Shown here piece by piece: positions 52,871 to 61,800 of a DNA stretch of 64,000 bases (its first letter is position 1; every line of letters starts with the position of its first letter). The notes below the pieces were generated by a model. It had not been told where the DNA came from. It did not search any database and saw only the letters and a program-made list of their open reading frames with translations. The position numbers and the translations under genes are program-made. This DNA is from Streptomyces canus (GTDB lineage Bacteria > Actinomycetota > Actinomycetes > Streptomycetales > Streptomycetaceae), in NCBI RefSeq assembly GCF_030815415.1, contig NZ_JAUSWW010000001.1, forward strand, positions 3,286,001-3,350,000. Direction: 5' to 3'.

Positions 52871-52882
52871 AAATGATTGTCA
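52868..52882. promoter_or_regulatory. Probable Zur box
   Basis: TGAAAATGATTGTCA is a 7-1-7 palindrome of the form TGAnAAT-G-ATTnTCA, matching the Zur binding consensus I recall for Streptomyces (TGAAAATGATTTTCA). It lies 55-69 bp upstream of the ABC operon start and overlaps the stop codon of the MFS gene. TTGTCA inside it may be the -35 element. Confidence 0.7.
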
Positions 52883-52936
52883 TCGTGTTAGCGTCGGCGC
52901 ACTCACCCTTGACCACCCCTTTACCCGGAGGGTTCC

Positions 52937-54436
52937 GTGCGCCTGCCCGCCCGTCACCTGTTCTCGGCCGCCGTGGCCTCCACCCTGCTCACCGGCTGTT
53001 TCTCCGGTTCCTCCGCCGAGGGTGAGGGCGACGGCGGCGGTCACGGTGACGGCAAGCGTGTCCGGGTCGCGATGATGCAGCCCCCGCGCTCGGCCCTCTC
53101 CCCGCTCTCCGACGACGCGTTCAAGCTGTCCCGCTGGTCGACGGCGGAGACCCTCGTGAAGCTCGACGCCGACGGGGACGCCGAGCCCGCGCTCGCCACC
53201 GAGTGGCAGCAGTCCGGCAGGACCTGGACGTTCGAGATACGCGACGGCGTCACCTTCCACGACGGCACGAAGCTCGACGCCGAGGCCGTCGTACGCTCGC
53301 TCACCACCGCCGCCACCGCCTCCCCCAAGCCCCGCATCCTGGACGGCGTCGAACTGACCGTGAAGGCGAAGGACCCGGACACCGTCACCGTCACCACCGC
53401 CGACGAGGACCCCCTGGTCCCGCAGCGGCTCAGCTCGCCCCAGCTGTCGATCCTCGCCGCGAAGGCCTACACCGGGAAGACGGTGAACCCCGTCGGCGCC
53501 GGCACCGGCCCCTTCGAGCTCACCGAGGTCGACGGCACCTCCTCCGCCGCCCTCGACCGATACGACGCCTACTGGGGCGGCAAGGCCAAGTCCCCCGGTA
53601 TCGACGTGAAGTTCGTGCCCGACGGCACCGCCCGGGCCGCCGCCCTGCGCAGCGGTGAGGCCGACATCGTCGAGGCGGTCCCCGTCTCCCAGGCCGCGCT
53701 CCTCGACGAGGACCTGATCACCGAGGTCCCGATGCCGCGCACCAACACCCTCTACCTCAACACCGGGAAGGGCGTCTTCAAGGACGCCGCCCTGCGTGCC
53801 GCCGCCCGCGAGGCGATCGACGCCGAGTCGATCGTGAAGGGCGTGTACGAGGGACGGGCGGACGTCGCCGAGGGGCTGCTCGGGCCGGCGCTGCCGTGGG
53901 CCGCCGAACTGCGGTCGGACGTCCGGCGCACCGCCGCCGCCGAGCCGAACGGCCGGACCGTCACCATCGGCACCTTCACCGACCGCGCCGAACTCCCCGA
54001 GGTCGCCGCCAGCCTGCAACAGCAGCTCGAGAAGGCCGGGTTCAAAGTGAAGCTCGATGTCCGCGAGTACGCCAACATCGAGTCCGACGCCCTCGCCGGC
54101 GAGTTCGACGCCTTCATCCTCTCCCGCGCGACCGTCCTCGACTCCGGCGACCCGGCCGCCTACCTCTACAGCGACTTCGCCTCCGACGGCTCCTTCAACA
54201 TCTCCCAGCTCGCCGACGCCCAGGTGGACGCCGCTCTGAAGAAGGCCGGCGGGACCGGGGCCGGTGAGGCCCGGCGCAAGGCCGTCATCGCGGCCGAGGC
54301 CGCCGTGCTCGGCACCGACGCGGCCGTCCCGATGCTGCACGAGCGCGTGATCCAGGGCGACGCCGCAGATGTCGTGGACGCCGCGCACGACCCGCGCGAG
54401 CGTGAGCTGGTCACGACCGACACGTACGTCAAGTGA
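52937..54436 (+). CDS. ABC importer solute-binding lipoprotein, family 5
   Basis: The 499-residue lipoprotein has a lipobox (LLTGC, about residue 21) and the family 5 fold used for peptides, nickel and metallophores. Landmarks are LATEWQQSGRTWTFEIRDGVTFHDG, GTGPFELTEV and NTLYLNTGKGVFKD. GTG 52937 follows GGAGGGTTCC. A Zur box lies just upstream, so expression should rise when zinc is scarce, and the cargo may be zinc bound to a small carrier. Its GTGA overlap with the permease gene indicates coupled translation. Confidence 0.92.
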   Translation: MRLPARHLFSAAVASTLLTGCFSGSSAEGEGDGGGHGDGKRVRVAMMQPPRSALSPLSDDAFKLSRWSTAETLVKLDADGDAEPALATEWQQSGRTWTFEIRDGVTFHDGTKLDAEAVVRSLTTAATASPKPRILDGVELTVKAKDPDTVTVTTADEDPLVPQRLSSPQLSILAAKAYTGKTVNPVGAGTGPFELTEVDGTSSAALDRYDAYWGGKAKSPGIDVKFVPDGTARAAALRSGEADIVEAVPVSQAALLDEDLITEVPMPRTNTLYLNTGKGVFKDAALRAAAREAIDAESIVKGVYEGRADVAEGLLGPALPWAAELRSDVRRTAAAEPNGRTVTIGTFTDRAELPEVAASLQQQLEKAGFKVKLDVREYANIESDALAGEFDAFILSRATVLDSGDPAAYLYSDFASDGSFNISQLADAQVDAALKKAGGTGAGEARRKAVIAAEAAVLGTDAAVPMLHERVIQGDAADVVDAAHDPRERELVTTDTYVK

Positions 54437-56190
54437 GGCTCGCCTCAAGGCGGTTGCTCACCGCGGCCGGGGTGACCCGGGTCCTGAGCCTGTTCGGGAT
54501 CGTGACCGCCGTCGGGCTGCTCCCCTGGCTCTCCGGCAGGGACCCGGCGCTCACCGTCCTGCGCGCCCGTTCCGCCGAGCAGGAGCCGACGAGGGAGGCT
54601 CTGGACGCCGTACGACAGGATCTCGGCCTCGACGCGGGTCCCCTTTCCCTGCTGGGGAGTTGGGCGTCCGATCTGCTGCACGGGGACCTCGGGACCTCGT
54701 GGGTGTCGGGTACCGACGTGCTGCCGTCCGTCGTGTCCGGGCTCCAGGTGTCGCTGGCGCTGATGGGCGCGGCCTTCGCCGTCGCGGTGCTGCTCGCGGG
54801 TGCGCTGGTCGCGCCCGTGCTGGTACGGGGGCGCAGGTCGGCCGGGGCCTTCGCGGCGATGCTGGCCGCCGTGCCCGAATTCCTGCTGGCCACCGTCGCG
54901 TTGCTGGTCTGCGGGGTGTGGCTGGGATGGCTGCCCACCTCCGGCTGGCAGGGTCCGGCGTACATGGTCCTGCCCGCCCTCGCCCTCGGCGTCCCCGCGG
55001 GCGGGCTGCTCGGACGGCTGGTCGCGGACGCGCTGCCCGCCGTGCTCGACGAACGGTGGGTGGAGCTGTGGCGCGGGGCCGGGGTCGGCGGGGCCCGGGT
55101 CTCCGCGGCCGCCCTCCGACGCGTACTGCCGCCGCTCGTCCCGCAGTTCGGGATGGCCGCCGTCGGGCTCACCGGGGGCGCGGTCGCCGTGGAGACGGTG
55201 TTCGCGGTGCCGGGGATCGGGCGCATGGCGCTGGGGGCCGCCAAGTCGCAGGACCTGCCGCTTCTCCAGGGTGCGGTGCTCGCCCTGCTGCTGCTCGGTC
55301 TGGCCGTGGGGGCGCTGTCCGCGCTCACCCGGCGCCGGCTGCTGGGTCCGGCCCTGCGGGACGCCTCGCTCACCCTGCCGCCGGCCCGGCCGGTCCGTAC
55401 CCACCCGGCGATCCCGTCGGCCCTGTTCGCCGTCCTCGCCGTGGCGATCGGCTGGGGTCTGCTGCGCGACCCGTACGCGATCGACACGACGAACCGGCTG
55501 GCCTCTCCCACCGGGTCGCATCCGCTCGGCACCGACGGTCTCGGCCGTGACGTCCTGGCCCGGCTCGGGCACGGCGCCGCCTCCACCGTCGGCACGGCCG
55601 CCGCCGTCTGTCTGCTGAGCCTGCTGGTCGCGCTGGCGCTCGGTTTCCTGCCCGGTGTCGCGGCGGGCGCGGCGGACATCGCCAACGCCCTGCCCCCGGT
55701 GATCGTCGGCATCCTGGTCGCCGCGGCGGCCGGACCCGGCACGGGCGGTGCGGCCCTCGCGGTCGCCCTGATCTCATGGCCGCCGCTGGCCGCGCACGCG
55801 GCGGCGCTGGTGCAGGAGGTCCGGGCGTCCTCCTTCCTGATGGCCCAACGCGCCATCGGCGCACCGCCCTTGTGGATCCTGACCCGGCACGTCCTGCCGT
55901 CGGTGGCCGCGCCCGTCGCCCGGCACGCGCTGCTGCGGCTGCCCGGCATCGCGCTCGCCCTGGCCTCACTGGGCTTCCTGGGCCTGGGCGCCCAGCCGCC
56001 CGCCCCGGAGTGGGGCCTGCTGCTCGACGAGTCCCGCGCCTATGTCGAACGCGCCCCCTGGGCCGCCCTCGCCCCGGCGGTGGCGCTGGCCCTGCTGGCG
56101 GGGCTGGCGGTGTCGGGGGCGTCGTACGCGCAGGGCCGGAACGGCACGAAAGGCCGGCAAGCCGTGAAGGAGATCCCCGTTGGAGTCTGA
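54433..56190 (+). CDS. Fused two-permease subunit of ABC importer (OppB-OppC type)
   Basis: The 585-residue protein contains two complete permease units normally made as separate OppB/NikB and OppC/NikC proteins. Unit 1 (about 1-310) ends with ETVFAVPGIGRMALGAAKSQDLPL; unit 2 (about 320-585) opens with LASPTGSHPLGTDGLGRDVLARLG. EAA-type loops for the ATPases occur in each (GAGVGGARVSAAALRRVLPP and RAIGAPPLWILTRHVLPS). Roughly twelve TM segments result. No frame break or stop separates the halves. GTG 54433 overlaps the binding protein stop, and the end overlaps the first ATPase by 11 bp. Confidence 0.9.
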   Translation: MRLASRRLLTAAGVTRVLSLFGIVTAVGLLPWLSGRDPALTVLRARSAEQEPTREALDAVRQDLGLDAGPLSLLGSWASDLLHGDLGTSWVSGTDVLPSVVSGLQVSLALMGAAFAVAVLLAGALVAPVLVRGRRSAGAFAAMLAAVPEFLLATVALLVCGVWLGWLPTSGWQGPAYMVLPALALGVPAGGLLGRLVADALPAVLDERWVELWRGAGVGGARVSAAALRRVLPPLVPQFGMAAVGLTGGAVAVETVFAVPGIGRMALGAAKSQDLPLLQGAVLALLLLGLAVGALSALTRRRLLGPALRDASLTLPPARPVRTHPAIPSALFAVLAVAIGWGLLRDPYAIDTTNRLASPTGSHPLGTDGLGRDVLARLGHGAASTVGTAAAVCLLSLLVALALGFLPGVAAGAADIANALPPVIVGILVAAAAGPGTGGAALAVALISWPPLAAHAAALVQEVRASSFLMAQRAIGAPPLWILTRHVLPSVAAPVARHALLRLPGIALALASLGFLGLGAQPPAPEWGLLLDESRAYVERAPWAALAPAVALALLAGLAVSGASYAQGRNGTKGRQAVKEIPVGV

Positions 56191-57100
56191 GGCACTGCTG
56201 TCGGTGCGCGATCTGCGGATCGCCTTCGACGGCGTCGAGGTCGTGCGCGGACTGTCCTTCGACATCCGTCCGCGTGAAGTGCTGGCGGTCGTCGGCGAGT
56301 CGGGCGCGGGCAAGTCCCTGACCGCCCGGGCGCTGCTGGGCATGCTGCCGAAGGACGCGACGGCGACCGGGACCGTCCGGCCCGACCTCTCGGCCGAGCG
56401 CGGCAGCCGCATCGCCCTGGTCCCCCAGGACGCCCTGTCCGCCCTCTCCCCCGTGCACCCGGTGGGCGACCAACTCGCCGCCGCCGTACGGTCGGTGGCC
56501 CGCGTCTCCCGCAAGGAGGCCCGGGCGCGCGCGGTCGCGGCACTCGACCGGGTGGGCATCCCGGACGCCGCTCGGCGGGCACGGTCGTATCCGCACGAGT
56601 TCTCCGGCGGTATGCGCCAGCGTGCGGTCGTCGCGATGGCCACGATCAACGAACCCGACATCCTGGTCGCCGACGAACCCACCACCGCCCTCGACGAGGA
56701 ACGCCGCGAGCAGGTGCTCCGGGTCCTCGCCGAGCAGCGGGAGGCGGTCGGCGCCGCTCTCGTCCTGGTCACGCACGACCTGGACGTCGTACGGCGGCAC
56801 GCGGACCGCGCGCTGGTCATGTACGCCGGCCGGCTGACCGAACTCGGCCCGGCACAGGAGGTACTGGCCCGTCCCCGGGCCCCGTACACAGCGGGCCTGC
56901 TGGCGTCCCTCCCGCAGAACGCCCGGGGGCGCCGCCTGCCCGCCCTCCCCGGCACACCCCCGGCCCCGGGGGCGCTTTTGCCAGGCTGCGCCTTCGCCCC
57001 GCGCTGTCCGCTCGCCACCGACACCTGCCGCCGCGAGGAACCTGAACCGCGGCGTGTGGAGGGGCGGTTGGTCTCCTGCCACCACTGGGAGAAAGTGTGA
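56180..57100 (+). CDS. ABC importer ATPase, OppD type
   Basis: The 306-residue ATPase has Walker A GESGAGKSL, signature FSGGMRQRA, Walker B ILVADEPT, and H-loop VTHDLDVV. The C-terminus has the oligopeptide/nickel-transport extension with CAFAPRCPLATDTC. TTG 56180 has AAGGAG seven bases upstream and lies inside the end of the permease gene. It pairs with the following shorter ATPase to drive the fused permease. Confidence 0.94.
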   Translation: MESEALLSVRDLRIAFDGVEVVRGLSFDIRPREVLAVVGESGAGKSLTARALLGMLPKDATATGTVRPDLSAERGSRIALVPQDALSALSPVHPVGDQLAAAVRSVARVSRKEARARAVAALDRVGIPDAARRARSYPHEFSGGMRQRAVVAMATINEPDILVADEPTTALDEERREQVLRVLAEQREAVGAALVLVTHDLDVVRRHADRALVMYAGRLTELGPAQEVLARPRAPYTAGLLASLPQNARGRRLPALPGTPPAPGALLPGCAFAPRCPLATDTCRREEPEPRRVEGRLVSCHHWEKV

Positions 57101-57777
57101 GCACACCCCTTCTCGACGTCCGCGCCCTCGTCGTCCGCCACGGTGCCGTGACCGCGGTGGACCGTATCGGCTTCTCCCTGGAGGCCGGTGAGACCCTCGC
57201 CCTGAACGGCCCCTCCGGCTGCGGAAAGTCCTCCACCGCGCTGGCGGTGCTTCAGCTGCGCCGCCCGGAATCCGGCGAAGTGCGCTTCGAGGGCCGGGAG
57301 TTGACGACCCTGACGGAACGCGAACTCCGCCCCCTGCGCCCGCGTATGCAGCCCGTCTTCCAGGACCCCTACGGCTCCCTCAGCCCCCGCCACCGCATCC
57401 GGGACGCGGTGGCGGAACCGCTGAAGGTGCAGGGCCGCTGGAACGCCGCGTCCGGTCCTGCCCGGGTGGCCGGACTCCTCGACCGGGTCGGCCTCGACCC
57501 GTCGTACGGCGACCGGTATCCGCACGAACTCTCCGGCGGCCAGTGCCAACGCGCCGGGATCGCCCGGGCGTTGGCCTCCGAGCCGCGCCTGCTGGTACTG
57601 GACGAGCCGGTGTCGGCGCTGGACCCGTCGGTGCGGGCCGGGGTGCTGAACCTGCTGGCAGACCTCCAGGACGAGCTGGGGCTCGGCTATCTGTTCATCT
57701 GCCACGACCGGGCGGTCGTCCGGCATTTCGCGGACCGGGTGATCGAGATGCGGGACGGTCGGGTCAGCTCCGGCTGA
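57097..57777 (+). CDS. ABC importer ATPase, OppF type (short)
   Basis: The 226-residue ATPase has Walker A GPSGCGKSS, Q-loop QPVFQDPYGSLSP, signature LSGGQCQRA, Walker B LLVLDEPVS and H-loop ICHDRAVV. It stops right after the ATPase core, lacking the usual 80-90-residue OppF extension with its cysteines. GTG 57097 overlaps the previous stop in GTGA. It ends the operon and overlaps the convergent tetR gene by 14 bp. Confidence 0.93.
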   Translation: MSTPLLDVRALVVRHGAVTAVDRIGFSLEAGETLALNGPSGCGKSSTALAVLQLRRPESGEVRFEGRELTTLTERELRPLRPRMQPVFQDPYGSLSPRHRIRDAVAEPLKVQGRWNAASGPARVAGLLDRVGLDPSYGDRYPHELSGGQCQRAGIARALASEPRLLVLDEPVSALDPSVRAGVLNLLADLQDELGLGYLFICHDRAVVRHFADRVIEMRDGRVSSG

Positions 57778-58354
57778 AGCCCTCGGTCACGCGCCGCAGC
57801 CCCTCGGTGAGCTGGTCCGCGTCGGTCGCCGTGTCCGGGTTGAAGACCCACTGGACCATGAGGCCCTGGAGCAGGGTCTGGTAGAAGCGGCCCTCGGTGT
57901 CGACGGTCTCCTTGTCCTGCTCCTCCTCCGGGATGTCGTTGAACAGGGGCAGGAGGCCCGAGCGACCCTGCTCCTCCGCCTCGACGAGCATCTGGCGGAT
58001 CTCCGCCAGCCGCTCTCCCTGGACGACTACCTCGAAGCTCAGCATCCAGATCGCCCGCGCCTCTCCCACGGCGCTGGTGATGCTCGTCCACACCTGCCGG
58101 AACCGCTCCAGCGACCCGGTCGGCGTCGCCGGCGCGCCCTCCCCCTCGCCGCCCGGCTCGAAGCGGTGCCCCGTGGCCTCGATCAGGGCGACGTACGCCT
58201 GCACCAGCAGCGCGTCCTTGGAGCCGTAGTGGTAGCCGATGGACGCCAGATTCGTCCCCGACTCCTTGACGATGTCCCGCGCCGTCGTGCGCAGGAAGCC
58301 CTTCACCAGCAGGCAGCGCTTGGCGCCTTCGAGCAGGTCCTCACGGTGTCCCAT
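57764..58354 (-). CDS. TetR-family regulator of the divergent MFS exporter
   Basis: The 196-residue regulator has an N-terminal HTH (TTARDIVKESGTNLASIGYHYGSKDALL) and a C-terminal domain with QTLLQGLMVQWVFNPD. It starts at ATG 58354 and is divergent from an MFS drug exporter, with a 76-bp gap filled by operator-like repeats. This is the classic TetR/efflux arrangement, so it should repress the exporter until a drug binds. Its end overlaps the ABC operon by 14 bp, tail to tail. Confidence 0.93.
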   Translation of the reverse strand: MGHREDLLEGAKRCLLVKGFLRTTARDIVKESGTNLASIGYHYGSKDALLVQAYVALIEATGHRFEPGGEGEGAPATPTGSLERFRQVWTSITSAVGEARAIWMLSFEVVVQGERLAEIRQMLVEAEEQGRSGLLPLFNDIPEEEQDKETVDTEGRFYQTLLQGLMVQWVFNPDTATDADQLTEGLRRVTEGFSRS

Positions 58355-58381
58355 GCGCCCACTCTATCTAGACAGGCGATT

Positions 58382-58421
58382 TATACAAGCGTCATAGACA
58401 AGCGTTTAAGACGCCCGTATA
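58382..58421. promoter_or_regulatory. Probable TetR operator
   Basis: TATACAAGCGTC (58382-58393) and GACGCCCGTATA (58410-58421) form an inverted repeat with 10 of 12 pairs matching. A direct repeat GACAGGCGATTTA (58371) / GACAAGCGTTTAA (58397) overlaps it. The whole site covers the exporter promoter. Confidence 0.6.
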
Positions 58422-58423
58422 GT
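58395..58423 (+). promoter_or_regulatory. Probable promoter giving a leaderless exporter mRNA
   Basis: TAGACA (58395-58400) and TATAGT (58418-58423) are 17 bp apart, near-consensus for a housekeeping promoter. The exporter ATG (58431) is 7 nt past the -10, so transcription should start at or next to the A of ATG. No ribosome site is present. Confidence 0.7.
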
Positions 58424-58430
58424 CGCCGCC

Positions 58431-59960
58431 ATGACGAACCCGACGAGCACGTCCGCCGGCCCCCTCGCCGGACGCCGTGAATGGACCGCCCTCACCGTCC
58501 TGATGCTTCCGCTGCTCCTGGTCTCGATGGACGTCTCCGTCCTCTACTTCGCGATCCCGTCGATCAGCGCGGACCTGGAGCCGAGCGGCACCCAGCAGTT
58601 GTGGATCTTCGACATCTACGCGTTCGTGCTGGCCGGCCTGCTGATGACGATGGGCTCGCTCGGCGACCGCATCGGCCACCGCAGGCTCCTGGTGATCGGC
58701 GCCGCCGCCTTCGGCGCCGCCTCGCTGGTGGCGGCGTACGCGAACAGCGCCGAGACCCTGATCGCGGCCCGCGCGGTCCTCGGCATCGGCGGCGCGACCC
58801 TGATGCCCTCGACGATGGCCCTGCTGCGCACGATGTTCACCGACCCCGGCCAGCGCGCGAAGGCGATCGGCCTGTGGTCCGGCGTGATGACGGCCGGGAT
58901 CGCGCTCGGCTCGGTGATGAGCGGGGTACTGGTCGAGCACTTCTGGTGGGGCTCGGTCTTCCTGGTCAACCTGCCCGCGATGGCCCTGCTGCTGCTCCTC
59001 GGCCCACTGCTGCTCCCCGAGTCGAGGAACCCCTCCCCCGGCCGCTTCGACTGGCTGAGCGTCCCCCTGTCGATGGCCGCCGTGCTCCCCGTGATCTACG
59101 GCCTCAAGGAGATCCCCTCGGAGGGCTGGAACGTCCTCTACGTCCTCTCGATCACCGTCGGTCTGCTCTTCGCCGCCCTCTTCGTCCACCGCCAGCGCAC
59201 CACGGCCTCAGCGATGATCGACCCGGCCCTGTTCCGCAACCGCGGCTTCGCGCCCTCCGTCGCCCTGAACCTCGTCTCGGCGTTCGGAATCCTGGGATCG
59301 GCCTACTTCACCACGCAGTACCTGCAGTCGGTGCTCGGCAAGAGCGCGCTGGAGTCGGCCCTGTGGGCGCTGCTGCCGTCGGTGCCGATCGGAGCCGCTG
59401 CGCCGATCGCGACCGCCCTGGTCCAGAAGGGCGTCAACCGCGCCTACGTCGTCACCGCGGGCTTCGCGATCTCCGCGTGCGGCTTCGCGCTGCTGGCACT
59501 GGCCGGTACGGACTCGATGTGGCTGGTGCTGGTCTCCTGCGCCGTCCTCGCGGTCGGCGGCGTCACCGTGATGTCCCAGATCATGGACCTCGCCATGGGC
59601 ACCGCACCGGTCGAACGGGCCGGCACCGCGTCCTCCCTGATGGAGACCGGCGCGGAGTTCGGCGGCGCGCTGGGAATGGCGGTCCTCGGCTCCATCGGTA
59701 CGGCCGTCTACCGCCACGACATCCCGTCCTCGGCGCCCGACGTGGCCCACGAGACGCTGGGCGGGGCGCTGGCGGTCGCCGATCAGGTGCCGGGGCTGGC
59801 GACCGTGGCCCGCGAGGCGTTCACCCACGGGATGCAGGGGGCGGCGATCGCGGGGGCGGTGCTGCTGGCGGGCGCGGCGGTGCTGGCGGCGGTGACGCTG
59901 CGGGGTGTCGAGGTGCGGGAGCCGGTGAAGGAGCCGGAGCCGGACAAGGTTCCCGCGTAG
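58431..59960 (+). CDS. MFS drug exporter, DHA2 (14-TM) type
   Basis: The 509-residue exporter has about 14 TM segments and the motifs of the EmrB/QacA group, including LPLLLVSMDVSVLYFAIPSI in TM1, SLGDRIGHRRLLVIG (motif A), and GIALGSVMSGVLVEHFWW (motif C). Family members expel lipophilic drugs using the proton gradient. The ATG start lacks a ribosome site and probably begins a leaderless transcript. The adjacent TetR gene should repress it. A 20-bp-stem hairpin follows. Confidence 0.94.
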   Translation: MTNPTSTSAGPLAGRREWTALTVLMLPLLLVSMDVSVLYFAIPSISADLEPSGTQQLWIFDIYAFVLAGLLMTMGSLGDRIGHRRLLVIGAAAFGAASLVAAYANSAETLIAARAVLGIGGATLMPSTMALLRTMFTDPGQRAKAIGLWSGVMTAGIALGSVMSGVLVEHFWWGSVFLVNLPAMALLLLLGPLLLPESRNPSPGRFDWLSVPLSMAAVLPVIYGLKEIPSEGWNVLYVLSITVGLLFAALFVHRQRTTASAMIDPALFRNRGFAPSVALNLVSAFGILGSAYFTTQYLQSVLGKSALESALWALLPSVPIGAAAPIATALVQKGVNRAYVVTAGFAISACGFALLALAGTDSMWLVLVSCAVLAVGGVTVMSQIMDLAMGTAPVERAGTASSLMETGAEFGGALGMAVLGSIGTAVYRHDIPSSAPDVAHETLGGALAVADQVPGLATVAREAFTHGMQGAAIAGAVLLAGAAVLAAVTLRGVEVREPVKEPEPDKVPA

Positions 59961-59966
59961 GACGGA

Positions 59967-60010
59967 AAAGGCCGGGCGGGCCGAGGAAACCCTCGGCCCG
60001 CCCGGCCTTT
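59967..60010. terminator. Strong bidirectional terminator between exporter and serA
   Basis: A perfect 20-bp stem, with left arm AAAGGCCGGGCGGGCCGAGG and AAAC loop, lies between two convergent genes. It ends in A and T tracts on both sides, so it can work in both directions. Confidence 0.9.
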
Positions 60011-60021
60011 CGCGTGGTACG

Positions 60022-61611
60022 TCAGACCAGGTTCACCGCACGGGCCGACGTCGCGCCGATCTCCACCTCGAGCTCGGCCAGGACCGCCGGGGGCACCGTG
60101 TCGTCCACCGTCAGGACGGCGAGCGCCTCGCCGCCGGCCACCGAACGGGACACCTGCATACCGGCGATGTTGATGCCGGCCTCGCCGAAGACGCGGCCCA
60201 CGGTGCCGACGACGCCCGGGCGGTCCTCGTACTTGAGGACGACCATGTGATCGGCGAGGGCCAGGTCGACGTCGTACTCGCCCACCGCGACGATCTTCTG
60301 GAGGTGCTTCGGACCGGCCAGCGTGCCGGAGACCGCGACCTCCTCGCCGTTGCTCAGCGTGCCGCGCACGGTGACGACGTTGCGGTGGTCGGCCGACTCC
60401 GAGCTGGTCGTCAGGCGCACCTCGACACCGCGCTCCTGCGCGAACAGCGGGGCGTTGACGTACGACACGGTCTCGTCGACGACGTCCTCGAAGACACCCT
60501 TGAGGGCGCTGAGCTCCAGCACCTTCACGTCGTGCTGGGTGATCTCGCCGTAGACCTCGACGTCGAGGCGGACCGCGACCTCACCGGCGAGCGCGGTGAA
60601 GATCCGGCCGAGGCGCTCGGCGAGCGGCAGACCCGGCTTGACGTCCTCGGCGATGACACCGCCCTGGACGTTGACCGCGTCCGGGACCAGCTCACCGGCG
60701 AGCGCGAGGCGCACGGAGCGGGCGACGGCGATGCCGGCCTTCTCCTGGGCCTCGTCGGTGGAGGCGCCGAGGTGCGGGGTGCAGACGACCTCGTCGAGCT
60801 CGAAGAGCGGGGAGTCCGTGCAGGGCTCCTTCGCGTACACGTCGAGGCCGGCGCCGGCGACGCGGCCCTCCTTCAGCGCCGAGAACAGCGCCGTCTCGTC
60901 GACGATCCCGCCGCGCGCGGCGTTGACGATGCGCACGCTCGGCTTGACCTTGTGCAGGGCCTCGTCGCCGATGAGACCGAGGGTCTCGGGGGTCTTCGGC
61001 AGGTGCACGGTGATGAAGTCGGAGACCTCGAGCAGCTCGTCGAGGGAGAGGACCTTCACGCCCATCTGCGCGGCCCGGGCGGGCTGCACGTAGGGGTCGT
61101 AGGCCACGACCTTCATGCCGAAGGCCGACATGCGCTGGGCGACGAGCGCGCCGATGCGGCCGAGGCCGACGACACCGAGGGTCTTCTCGGCCAGCTCGAC
61201 GCCGGTGTACTTGCTGCGCTTCCACTCGCCGTTCTTCAGCGCGGTGTTGGCCTGCGGGATGTGGCGCGCGGTGGCCAGCAGCAGACCGCAGGCCAGCTCG
61301 GCGGCGGTGACGATGTTGGAGGTGGGGGCGTTGACGACCATCACGCCGGCCTTGGTGGCGGCGGAGACGTCGACATTGTCCAGGCCGACGCCGGCTCGTG
61401 CGACGACCTTCAGCTTCTTCGCGGCGGCGATCGCCTCGGCGTCCACCTTGGTGGCGGAGCGGATCAGGATCGCGTCCACGTCGGCGATGGCGGGCAGCAG
61501 CTCGGCCCGGTCGGCGCCGTTGCACTGCCGGATCTCGAAGTCCGGGCCAAGCGCGTCGACGGTCGCGGGCGACAGCTCTTCAGCGATGAGTACGACAGGT
61601 TTCGAGCTCAC
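60022..61611 (-). CDS. serA: D-3-phosphoglycerate dehydrogenase
   Basis: The 529-residue enzyme makes 3-phosphohydroxypyruvate, the first step of serine synthesis. It has an NAD fold with VVGLGRIGALVAQRM, the catalytic RGGIVDETAL and CTPHLGAST blocks, then an intervening ASB domain and a C-terminal ACT domain (YEDRPGVVGTVGRVFGEAGINIA). This is the long form with allosteric serine control. GTG 61611 has GAGGA upstream; an in-frame GTG four codons earlier is less well placed. It lies 230 bp after ilvC, with a terminator between. Confidence 0.96.
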   Translation of the reverse strand: MSSKPVVLIAEELSPATVDALGPDFEIRQCNGADRAELLPAIADVDAILIRSATKVDAEAIAAAKKLKVVARAGVGLDNVDVSAATKAGVMVVNAPTSNIVTAAELACGLLLATARHIPQANTALKNGEWKRSKYTGVELAEKTLGVVGLGRIGALVAQRMSAFGMKVVAYDPYVQPARAAQMGVKVLSLDELLEVSDFITVHLPKTPETLGLIGDEALHKVKPSVRIVNAARGGIVDETALFSALKEGRVAGAGLDVYAKEPCTDSPLFELDEVVCTPHLGASTDEAQEKAGIAVARSVRLALAGELVPDAVNVQGGVIAEDVKPGLPLAERLGRIFTALAGEVAVRLDVEVYGEITQHDVKVLELSALKGVFEDVVDETVSYVNAPLFAQERGVEVRLTTSSESADHRNVVTVRGTLSNGEEVAVSGTLAGPKHLQKIVAVGEYDVDLALADHMVVLKYEDRPGVVGTVGRVFGEAGINIAGMQVSRSVAGGEALAVLTVDDTVPPAVLAELEVEIGATSARAVNLV

Positions 61612-61800
61612 GTGAGTCCTCACAAGTCCAATGCGGACGGCCGTCCCGACGGCCGCATGCGGTGGAGGTGGCTAGCCGCGTGGAAGACGCACGACGCTGT
61701 GGGCCTGACGCGAATGTTGTGCGCCAGTGTAGTGGCGCGGCGGAGGTCGTCTTGCGCCTCTGCGGAAGGATCACCCGTCCGTGCTCCGACGGGTTGGACA

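Noticed and set aside
48942..59960. Possible genomic island or mobile element
   Set aside because: Gene content looks accessory, but there is no integrase, transposase, tRNA or attachment repeat, and base composition does not change visibly.
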